A model generated the notes under the pieces. The model saw only the letters and a program-made list of their open reading frames with translations, searched no databases and had not been told where the DNA came from. DNA of 8,833 nucleotides from positions 1 to 8,833 of the forward strand of contig JAEDGJ010000100.1 of assembly GCA_016297585.1 (NCBI GenBank), in the 5' to 3' direction. The position numbers and the translations under genes are program-made. Source of the stretch: Clostridiaceae bacterium. GTDB taxonomy: Bacteria > Bacillota > Clostridia > Oscillospirales > QAMX01. Positions 1-5,300 of the stretch are shown here, piece after piece. The first letter of the stretch is position 1. The number at the start of each line of letters is the position of its first letter.

Positions 1-1585
1 TCGGCACCTGGATCATCATGCGGTCGGCGGTGGACAGATCCATGCAGTCGCCGATGGCCTTGCCGTTGTTGACGACGTTGTAGTGGGTCAGCATGACGCC
101 CTTCGGGAAGCCGGTCGTGCCGGAGGTGTACTGCATGTTGCAGACGTCGTGCTTGTCGATCGCGGCGGCGCGGGCGAGGACGGTCTCGAGCGGGACGAGA
201 TCGGCCATCGCGACGGCGTCGTCCCAGGTCTTGCAGCCGGGCTGACGGGAGTCGGTCGTGATGATGTTGCGCAGGAAGGGCAGGCGCCTTAAGTGCAGCG
301 GCTTCGTCGGATCGGCGGTCGCGAGCTCGGGGCAGAGCTCCTTCATGATCGCCACATAGTCGGAGTCCTTGTAGCCGTCGATCATGACGAGCGTATGCGT
401 GTCGGACTGGCGCAGCAGGTATTCGGCCTCGTGCACCTTGTACGCCGTGTTGACGGTGACGAGCACCGCGCCGATCATCGTCGTCGCCCAGAAGGTGATG
501 TACCACGCCGGGACGTTCGTCGCCCAGATGGCGACGTGATCGCCCGGACGGACGCCCATCGCGATCAGGGAGCGGGCGAAGGTGCGCACATCCTCGCGGA
601 ATTCGGGGTAGGTGCGGGTATAGTCGAGCGTCGTATAGCGGAACGCGTACTGCTCGGGGAACTCCTCGCACATGCGGTCGAGCACCTGCGGGAAGGTCAG
701 GTCGATCAGATGCTCCTTGGGCCAGATGTATTTGCCGTCGCCGCGGTTGCTGGTCTGCAGGCGGTGTTCGCTGACGTCGTGGCCGCTCCAGCGGGACATA
801 TAGTGGGCAAACTGCGGGAAGACGACGCCGGCCTCGGCCATGTCGGGCGCGTAATACTTGACCCATTCGAGGGTGATGTAGCCTTCGTAGTTGATGGAGC
901 GCAGCGCGCGCATGATGGCATCCACGGGAAGGTCGCCCTCGCCCATCATCTTATAGACGACGCGGCCGTTTTCCATGACGGAATCCTTGATGTGCGTGTA
1001 TTTGATGAACGCGCCGAGGTTCTGGACGGTCTGCTCCGGGGTCTCGCCCGCGAAGCGGAAGGTATGATGCATATCCCACAGGGCGGCGACACTGTCGCTT
1101 TCGACGGCGGCGATGACCGAGGCGAGGCGGTCGGTATGGGCGTAAACGCCGTTGGACTCGCACAGCAGGGTCACGTTCTTCTCCTCGGCATAGGGCGCGA
1201 GGGCGCGAAGGGTGCCGATGACGACTTCGTCGTCGACTTCGCCGTCGGGGGCGGCGTGCTCGTCGCAGAGAACGCGGACATAGGGGGTGCCGAGCTTTGC
1301 CGCGAGGTCGATGTAGCCGCGGAGCGCTGCGATGGTTTCCTCCCGGCGCTCCGCGTATTTCAGCGCGCAGCCGGAGGACAGGCAGGGGATCTCGAGACGC
1401 ATCCTGCGCAGGCGGTCAATCGTCGCGGGGAGATTTTCTTCGGTAAAGGGTTTGGCGTGGATATCAAAGATGTCATTGCCCATTCCGCGCATTTCAATGC
1501 CGTCATAGCCAAGGTCTTTCGCGCAGGAATAGATGTCCGGCCAGTCGAAATCGGGACAGCCCAGGGTCGAAAAAGCGATCTTCAT
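1..1585 (-). CDS. TIM-barrel isomerase / AMP-forming acyl-CoA synthetase fusion (partial, 3' end outside window)
   Basis: The frame stays open for 528 codons, from an ATG at 1583-1585 to the window edge. Residues 1 to about 265 are a xylose-isomerase-like (AP endonuclease 2 superfamily) TIM barrel starting MKIAFSTLGCPDFDW. It carries a full candidate metal set: E143 (LLCESNG), D171 (LWDMHH), H198 (KYTHIKD) and E240 (YITLEW), as in sugar epimerases and hydroxypyruvate isomerases. From about residue 285 the protein becomes an adenylate-forming ligase of the FadD/acyl-CoA synthetase type, with GDHVAIWATNVPAW near 348-361 and the phosphate-binding loop YTSGTTGFPKG at 486-496. Family knowledge: such ligases activate a carboxylate as an acyl-AMP and usually pass it to CoA. 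The C-terminal lid is off the window. The start is supported by GGAGG ending 9 bases upstream and by the barrel's first strand. Substrates of both halves are unknown. There is no stop or plausible second start with an SD at the junction, so one polypeptide is expected. Confidence 0.88.
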   Translation of the reverse strand, partial: MKIAFSTLGCPDFDWPDIYSCAKDLGYDGIEMRGMGNDIFDIHAKPFTEENLPATIDRLRRMRLEIPCLSSGCALKYAERREETIAALRGYIDLAAKLGTPYVRVLCDEHAAPDGEVDDEVVIGTLRALAPYAEEKNVTLLCESNGVYAHTDRLASVIAAVESDSVAALWDMHHTFRFAGETPEQTVQNLGAFIKYTHIKDSVMENGRVVYKMMGEGDLPVDAIMRALRSINYEGYITLEWVKYYAPDMAEAGVVFPQFAHYMSRWSGHDVSEHRLQTSNRGDGKYIWPKEHLIDLTFPQVLDRMCEEFPEQYAFRYTTLDYTRTYPEFREDVRTFARSLIAMGVRPGDHVAIWATNVPAWYITFWATTMIGAVLVTVNTAYKVHEAEYLLRQSDTHTLVMIDGYKDSDYVAIMKELCPELATADPTKPLHLRRLPFLRNIITTDSRQPGCKTWDDAVAMADLVPLETVLARAAAIDKHDVCNMQYTSGTTGFPKGVMLTHYNVVNNGKAIGDCMDLSTADRMMIQVP

Positions 1586-1630
1586 GTTGAAATACCTCCG
1601 TTTTCGTGTTGCATGGGACGAAAGGGTAAT

Positions 1631-1670
1631 AAAAAACGCCTTCGTCTCATTGTTTTCAAGAGACGAAAGC
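1631..1670 (-). terminator. T-box-controlled intrinsic terminator
   Basis: On the minus strand GCTTTCGTCTC (1660-1670) pairs perfectly with GAGACGAAGGC (1638-1648) across an 11-base loop, with one G-T wobble, and is followed by G and six T at 1631-1636. The 5' arm overlaps the stretch GTCTCTT, which can instead pair with AAGAG of the T-box sequence to form the antiterminator. This is the standard mutually exclusive switch. Confidence 0.9.
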
Positions 1671-1913
1671 ATCCGATAAAGCTTCCGCGGTACCACTCTT
1701 CTTGGCGCGGTCTGCGCCCACTCATAAACGTCAATAAACGTCCTCCCATGATAACGGCGGGCAGCCCGTCCGCGCCTAATCGGGGATAATCCCTTTCAGC
1801 CGGCCGCTCCGGGGCGAGTGAAAAACGTACCGCGCACCGCCTTGCACCAAAACCGGCGGCTCTCTGCAACGCAGGAAAACGGCTTTTCTTTTCCCCATCT
1901 CAGCGTTTTGCTG
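1631..1913 (-). promoter_or_regulatory. T-box riboswitch leader upstream of the fusion gene
   Basis: On the minus strand this 5' leader has the hallmarks of a tRNA-sensing T-box. The T-box sequence AAGAAGAGTGGTACCGCG lies at 1686-1703. A 5-bp hairpin (GGCGC/GCGCC) in the stem III position directly precedes it. The Stem I distal portion shows the CAGAGAG bulge and a GGTG loop within a GCCGCC/GGCGGT helix (about 1829-1866). A kink-turn-like base pairs GGGG with CCCC. By position, the specifier codon is probably CTC (Leu, 1816-1818), followed by a purine and the CCCC strand; TTC (Phe, 1820-1822) is the alternative. Known mechanism: uncharged tRNA stabilises the antiterminator and lets transcription continue into the gene. 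The leader ends at the terminator at 1631-1670, about 46 bases before the start codon, so this gene is its direct target. The T-box call is firm; the amino acid is not. Confidence 0.9.
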
Positions 1914-1919
1914 TGTTTC

Positions 1920-1948
1920 AGTATACCAGACCCCGCGACGGTTGTCAA
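1920..1948 (-). promoter_or_regulatory. sigma-A promoter of the T-box/fusion transcript
   Basis: Minus strand TTGACA (1943-1948), a 17-base spacer and TATACT (1920-1925): a perfect -35 and a 5/6 -10. The predicted start is near 1913, immediately before the first T-box helices, so promoter and riboswitch fit together without slack. Confidence 0.88.
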
Positions 1949-1954
1949 TCGTCG
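1936..1954. promoter_or_regulatory. Operator-like 19-bp imperfect palindrome over the -35 box
   Basis: CGACGGTTGTCAATCGTCG is a near-perfect dyad: 9-base half-sites around 1945, with all pairs symmetric except one position in each arm (G versus T). It covers the whole -35 hexamer at 1943-1948, where a repressor would block RNA polymerase. No regulator gene is visible nearby. It may be chance, since part of the symmetry comes from the TTGACA itself. Confidence 0.3.
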
Positions 1955-1992
1955 TTTTGACGGTTTTCGGGCTTTTTGGGATGCCTGCGCTG

Positions 1993-2021
1993 TTTACAAC
2001 TCGGAAAAACCGTGATATAAT
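1993..2021 (+). promoter_or_regulatory. Strong promoter-like sequence with no plus-strand gene behind it
   Basis: TTTACA (1993-1998), a 17-base spacer and TATAAT (2016-2021), with a TG at 2013-2014 giving an extended -10. It stands back to back with the T-box promoter, with 44 bases between the two -35 boxes. Transcription would start near 2028 and run antisense through both TauE/SafE genes; the first plus-strand gene ahead is rlmH at 2800. The flanking 1949-2033 stretch is AT-richer than its surroundings, so chance is possible. Confidence 0.5.
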
Positions 2022-2033
2022 CAAAATAAATGC

Positions 2034-2405
2034 TCATTTTTTCCCCGCAAACAGCTCGCGCACGCCCGTATAGGCCAGAAGCAGCCCGAAAAGCCGCCGC
2101 AGAAGCGTTCCCTCGAGCGCGCCCGCCGCGCGGGAAGACAGGAGTGCGGCCAGCACGCCCGCCGCGGCTGCCGGAAGAAAAACGCGCCACGCGATACGGT
2201 TCTTCTTCGCGTGGACGGCAAGGGAAGCCGCGGCGGTGGGGAAAAAGTACCAGAGATTGGCCCCTTGCGCCGCGCGCTGCTCCACACCGAACAGAAAGAC
2301 GAGCGCGATGACGAGCAGCGTCCCGCCGCCGATGCCGAAGCCGGACAGCACGCCCGTCGCCGCGGCGAGCAGGAATTTTGCGCAGGGGGAAACGGTATCG
2401 GGCAC
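2034..2405 (-). CDS. Half-length TauE/SafE family membrane protein (second of pair)
   Basis: 123 residues, very hydrophobic, with about four predicted membrane segments (roughly 10-40, 50-65, 76-92 and 103-118). The motif SGFGIGGGTLLVIAL at 21-35 matches the glycine-rich loop found at the start of each repeat in TauE/SafE (former DUF81) permeases, which export sulfite, sulfoacetate or related organosulfur anions. Canonical members are about 250 residues with two such repeats; this protein has one. The GTG start at 2403-2405 is chosen because AGGAGG lies 9 bases upstream. It follows the first half-permease after 25 bases on the same strand and is probably co-transcribed and co-assembled with it. 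Substrate unknown. Confidence 0.8.
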   Translation of the reverse strand: MPDTVSPCAKFLLAAATGVLSGFGIGGGTLLVIALVFLFGVEQRAAQGANLWYFFPTAAASLAVHAKKNRIAWRVFLPAAAAGVLAALLSSRAAGALEGTLLRRLFGLLLAYTGVRELFAGKK

Positions 2406-2430
2406 GGCACGGGTCCTCCTTTTTTTCGTG

Positions 2431-2805
2431 TTATCCGAACAGCATCCGCGCGGCGCTGTAAAGGATCAGCAGCCCCAGCGCGCGCCGCAGCCAGAGCTTC
2501 GGAACGCGGTCGTAGAGCAGTCCGCCGGCGAGTCCGCCGAGAAAGCCGCCCGCGAGCAGCCACCCGTCCGGCACGGCCGCTCCCGCCCGCGCGTAGGATA
2601 AAAGCGACGCCGCGCACAGGGGGAGGATGACCGCGATCGACGTGGGCATGGCGGTCTGCGCGTCGAGTCCGCACAGCCGCATAAGCCCCGGTACGAGCAG
2701 CAGCCCGCCGCCCGCGCCGAACAGCCCGTTGGCGATGCCCGCCGCGGCGCCGAGCAGGGCGGCTTTCCATCCGATTCCGGGAACATTTTGGGAGGTTTTA
2801 TGCAA
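2431..2805 (-). CDS. Half-length TauE/SafE family membrane protein (first of pair)
   Basis: About 124 residues. The region around 15-40 holds GIANGLFGAGGGLLLVPG, the classic TauE/SafE repeat signature (G-x-FGxGGG-xxxxP). Three further hydrophobic segments follow, ending near residue 120. The length is half that of a normal family member, and the partner half is the next gene. No ATG exists in frame near the expected N-terminus. The best start is TTG at 2803-2805, with AAGGA about 10 bases upstream; GTG at 2812-2814 is an alternative. Either start makes the gene overlap the 5' end of divergently transcribed rlmH. Role inferred: one half of a split anion exporter. Confidence 0.75.
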   Translation of the reverse strand: MHKTSQNVPGIGWKAALLGAAAGIANGLFGAGGGLLLVPGLMRLCGLDAQTAMPTSIAVILPLCAASLLSYARAGAAVPDGWLLAGGFLGGLAGGLLYDRVPKLWLRRALGLLILYSAARMLFG

Positions 2806-3273
2806 TCGGTTCACATCCTTGCCGTCGGCAAACTCAAGGAGCGCGCCTATGACGCGCTCTGCGCCGAATACATCCGCCGCCTGTCTCCGTTCTGCACCGT
2901 GACGCTGACGGAGCTGCCGGAGGCGCGGCTGCCGGAGAATCCGTCCGCCGCCCAGATCGAAGCCGCGCTCGCGGACGAAGCGGCCCGCCTGCGCCGTGCG
3001 ATCCCGCAGGGCGCGTATACCGTGGCGCTCTGCATCGAGGGAAAGCCGCTTTCGAGCGTGGAGTTTGCAAAAACCCTCGAGAGGGCGCAGGCGGCGCGGC
3101 TGGCGTTCGTCATCGGCGGCTCCAACGGCCTCGACGAGGCGTTCAAGCGGGAGGCGTCGCTGCGCGTCTCGTTTTCCGCGATGACGTTTCCGCACCACCT
3201 GTTCCGCGTGATGCTCCTCGAGCAGATCTACCGCGCCGCGATGATCACCTCGGGGCGCAAGTACCATAAATAA
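2800..3273 (+). CDS. rlmH: 23S rRNA (pseudouridine-1915-N3)-methyltransferase RlmH
   Basis: 157 residues, the usual size for RlmH, a SPOUT-class methyltransferase that acts as a homodimer and methylates pseudouridine 1915 in helix 69 of 23S rRNA on assembled ribosomes, using S-adenosylmethionine. Visible hallmarks are the start MQSVHILAVGKLKE, the knot motif FVIGGSNG at 103-110, MTFPHHLFRVMLLEQIYRA at 128-146, and the C-terminal YHK that contributes to the active site. The ATG at 2800 has GGAGG ending 4 bases upstream. An in-frame TTG at 2788 lies inside the stretch leading to that SD and is not the start. No promoter is visible in the 100 bases upstream. The gene ends 7 bases from the convergent spoVAE stop. 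Confidence 0.95.
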   Translation: MQSVHILAVGKLKERAYDALCAEYIRRLSPFCTVTLTELPEARLPENPSAAQIEAALADEAARLRRAIPQGAYTVALCIEGKPLSSVEFAKTLERAQAARLAFVIGGSNGLDEAFKREASLRVSFSAMTFPHHLFRVMLLEQIYRAAMITSGRKYHK

Positions 3274-3289
3274 GAGGGCGTCAGCTCTT
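3273..3289. terminator. Weak bidirectional terminator candidate between rlmH and spoVAE
   Basis: AAGAG and CTCTT flank an 8-base loop (GGCGTCAG). On the plus strand the stem runs into TTTTCG, and on the minus strand into CTCTTATTTATG. It sits exactly where rlmH and spoVAE converge, but the 5-bp AT-rich stem is short. Confidence 0.3.
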
Positions 3290-3637
3290 TTCGTGCGGCT
3301 TGCAGACGAGCGCGAAGAAGTAGCCGAACAGGATGCTTGCCGCGATGCCGCCCGCCGCCGCGGTCAGACCGCCCGTGAACGCGCCGAGGAGCCCCTTTTC
3401 CTCCACCGCGCGCCGCACACCCTTCGCGAGCGTATACCCGAACCCCGTCAGCGGCACGGACGCGCCGGCTCCCGCCCATTTGACGAGGGGCTCGTACACC
3501 CCCAGCGCGCCGAGCACGATGCCCGCAATGACGTAGGCCACCAGAATGCGCGCCGGCGTCAGCTTCGTCCGGTCGATTACAACCTGTCCGACGACGCACA
3601 GCAGGCCGCCGACGAGGAACGCTTTCAGATATTCCAT
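3281..3637 (-). CDS. spoVAE: Stage V sporulation protein AE (SpoVAEb type)
   Basis: 118 residues, an integral inner-membrane protein. SpoVA proteins form the channel that takes Ca-dipicolinic acid into the forespore and releases it at germination. The sequence matches SpoVAE/AEb along its length: MEYLKAFLVGGLLCVVGQ at the N-terminus, DRTKLTPARILVAYV at 22-36, then YEPLVKWAGAGASVPLTGFG at 48-67 and EEKGLLGAFTGG at 79-90. It has three to four hydrophobic segments. The ATG at 3637 has GGGGTGA upstream, overlapping the spoVAD stop, and only 7 bases separate the two genes, so they are co-transcribed and probably translationally coupled. No spoVAEa or spoVAF follows, as is common in Clostridia. Confidence 0.94.
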   Translation of the reverse strand: MEYLKAFLVGGLLCVVGQVVIDRTKLTPARILVAYVIAGIVLGALGVYEPLVKWAGAGASVPLTGFGYTLAKGVRRAVEEKGLLGAFTGGLTAAAGGIAASILFGYFFALVCKPHEKS

Positions 3638-3644
3638 AAAATAA

Positions 3645-4655
3645 TCACCCCGTATATTCGAGTACCACCGCGTGGCAGACGGAAGGAATGCTCTCGCCCT
3701 GCTGGGAGCTGACGGGGCTCATCAGCGCGCCGGTGCCGGCGAAGATCACGCGCTTCCACTGCCCCTGCCGCATGCCGTTGAGGACATGGCAGCACAGGAC
3801 GCTCGCGCCGCAGCCGCAGCCGGAGCCGCCCGCGTGCGTATCCTGCGCCGCGCCGTCGAAGATCATGCAGCCGCAGTCGTCGTACCGCCCCGCGAGCGTG
3901 ACGCCGTCCGACGCGAACAGGTCGATGAGGATGTTCTTGCCGACGGCCGCGAGATCGCCCGTGAGGATCAGGTCGTAGTCGGCGGGCTCCGTGCCGGTAT
4001 CGGCAAAGAGTGCCGTCAGCGTCTGATGCGCGGCCGGCGCCATCGCGGCGCCCATGTTGTTCGCGTCGCGGATGCCGAAGTCGACGATCTGACCGAAGGT
4101 GACGTGCGTAATGCACGGCGCGTGGGGAAAATTGGCCTTGAGGACCGCCGCGCCCGCGCCGGTGACCGTCCACTGCGCCGTCGGCGTGCGCTGGCCGCCG
4201 TATTCGAGCGGAAAGCGGTACTGCCGCTCCGCCGAGCAGAAATGCGACGACGTGACCGCCGCCGTGCAGGACGCAAAGCCGCCGTCGATCATGCAGGCGG
4301 CAAGCCCCAGGCCCTCGGCCATCGTCGAGCACGCGCCGTAGAGCCCGAGGAAGCTGACCTCGCGGCCGCGCGTGCCGAACGCCGACGCGATGCACTGGTT
4401 GATGAGGTCGCCGGCGCACAGAAGCTCCAGCTCCTTTTCGGATACGCCCGCCTTCGCCATCGCGCGGTCGAGCGCGTCGCGCTGCATCTTCGATTCGGCC
4501 TTTTCCCAGGTTTTTTCGCCGAACGTGGCGTCGGGCGCGACGTAGTCAAAGGTTAAGGGTCCCTGCCCCTCTTTTTTGCCCGCGACCGCCGCAAATCCCG
4601 CGACCGGCACCGGCGTCGTCATCGCAAGCGTCTGGTTTCCGATTCGTTTTCCCAT
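3645..4655 (-). CDS. spoVAD: Stage V sporulation protein AD
   Basis: 336 residues, full length for SpoVAD, a soluble thiolase-fold protein at the outer face of the spore inner membrane that binds dipicolinic acid and works with SpoVAC and SpoVAE. Visible family marks are the start MGKRIGNQTL, CAGDLINQC at 80-88, the thiolase-like nucleophile region LYGACSTMAEG at 105-115 with C109, and the glycine/cysteine-rich GGSGCGCGASVLCC segment. The thiolase-type Cys is kept, although the family is not known for catalysis. The ATG at 4655 is preceded by GGAGG inside the end of spoVAC, giving a 7-base gap. It is the middle gene of a compact three-gene operon. Confidence 0.95.
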   Translation of the reverse strand: MGKRIGNQTLAMTTPVPVAGFAAVAGKKEGQGPLTFDYVAPDATFGEKTWEKAESKMQRDALDRAMAKAGVSEKELELLCAGDLINQCIASAFGTRGREVSFLGLYGACSTMAEGLGLAACMIDGGFASCTAAVTSSHFCSAERQYRFPLEYGGQRTPTAQWTVTGAGAAVLKANFPHAPCITHVTFGQIVDFGIRDANNMGAAMAPAAHQTLTALFADTGTEPADYDLILTGDLAAVGKNILIDLFASDGVTLAGRYDDCGCMIFDGAAQDTHAGGSGCGCGASVLCCHVLNGMRQGQWKRVIFAGTGALMSPVSSQQGESIPSVCHAVVLEYTG

Positions 4656-4662
4656 GCTTTTC

Positions 4663-5100
4663 TCAGCCTCCGAACAGCCGCAGGATAAGCCCGTATACGA
4701 CGGAGAAGCTGATGCCGAACACGAGCACCGGCCCCGCGATCGTAAACATCTTCGCGCTCATGCCGAGGACATAGCCCTCGCTCTTGAATTCGAGCGCCGC
4801 CGAGACGATGGCGTTGGCAAAGCCCGTGATCGGCACGAGCGTGCCCGCGCCGCCGTATTTGGCGAGCCGGTCGTAGAGCCCGAGCCCGGTAAACAGCGCG
4901 CCGAGGAACACCATCGACGCCGATGTCGCCGACCCCGCGGCCTCCGTGTCCAGTCCCGCGCTCTTCCAGAAGGAAAGCACGCCCTGTCCGACCGTGCAGA
5001 TCGCGCCGCCGATCAGGAACGCGAAGAGAAGGTTTTTCCAGATTTTCGATTTCGGCGCGTGCGCGTCGGCAAACGCCTGATAGTTCTTTTTGTCGATCAT
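4663..5100 (-). CDS. spoVAC: Stage V sporulation protein AC
   Basis: 145 residues from the ATG at 5100, with four hydrophobic segments (about 22-44, 60-80, 90-105 and 118-142). SpoVAC is reported in Bacillus to behave as a mechanosensitive channel for dipicolinic acid in the spore inner membrane. Matching features are KKNYQAFADAHAPKSKIWKN at 4-23, FLIGGAICTVGQ, GLYDRLAKYGGAGTLVPITG in the middle and the C-terminal VFGISFSVVYGLI. A GTG at 5107-5109 would add three residues (MKT); the ATG is preferred because GGGTGA sits about 7 bases before it. It heads the spoVAC-AD-AE operon. In Bacillus this operon is sigma-G-dependent; I could not identify a convincing sigma-G promoter here. Confidence 0.93.
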   Translation of the reverse strand: MIDKKNYQAFADAHAPKSKIWKNLLFAFLIGGAICTVGQGVLSFWKSAGLDTEAAGSATSASMVFLGALFTGLGLYDRLAKYGGAGTLVPITGFANAIVSAALEFKSEGYVLGMSAKMFTIAGPVLVFGISFSVVYGLILRLFGG

Positions 5101-5122
5101 CGTTTTCACCCGCGAACAGTAT

Positions 5123-5169
5123 CTGCCGGAACCGCCGCGCGCATACGCGGAAAAGTCCGGCAGTTTTTT
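5123..5169 (+). terminator. Strong plus-strand intrinsic terminator with no plus-strand gene before it
   Basis: CTGCCGGA (5123-5130) pairs perfectly with TCCGGCAG (5156-5163), with an inner CCGCG/CGCGG stem at 5135-5150, followed directly by TTTTTT (5164-5169). It is a textbook terminator on the plus strand only. It lies between the divergent spoVAC start and the DUF218 promoter. On the minus strand it would be a hairpin in the spoVAC leader or promoter area. Confidence 0.65.
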
Positions 5170-5222
5170 GTTTCTTTGCCGTTTTTCCGTCGAAAAGAAT
5201 GCGTACGGAAGGGCTCCGGCGC

Positions 5223-5251
5223 TTGATTTTTCCCGGGGGATATGGTATACT
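5223..5251 (+). promoter_or_regulatory. sigma-A promoter of the DUF218 gene
   Basis: TTGATT (5223-5228), 17 bases, TATACT (5246-5251), with TG at 5243-5244 as an extended -10. The predicted start is near 5258, giving a leader of about 43 bases before the ATG at 5301. Confidence 0.8.
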
Positions 5252-5300
5252 GATTAGACATCGAAGGTTTGGCTTTTGCGGAAATGACAGGAAGAACGGC

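Noticed and set aside
293..1789. 498-codon plus-strand open frame
   Set aside because: It lies opposite the barrel-ligase gene, is rich in Arg, Gly, Ala, Val and Asp as expected of a GC-rich antisense frame, has no recognisable domain, and runs through the T-box region.
2030..2311. Small plus-strand ORF right after the orphan promoter
   Set aside because: Its ATG sits at the predicted transcription start with no SD, and the Arg/Pro/Ala-rich sequence mirrors the TauE/SafE gene on the other strand.
3672..4556. 294-codon plus-strand open frame
   Set aside because: It is the antisense shadow of spoVAD, which matches its family along the full length.
5115..5150. Possible sigma-G promoter upstream of spoVAC
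   Set aside because: On the minus strand GTATG followed after 16 bases by CAGATAC only loosely fits the sigma-G consensus, and the -10 deviates at key positions; not supportable without start-site mapping.
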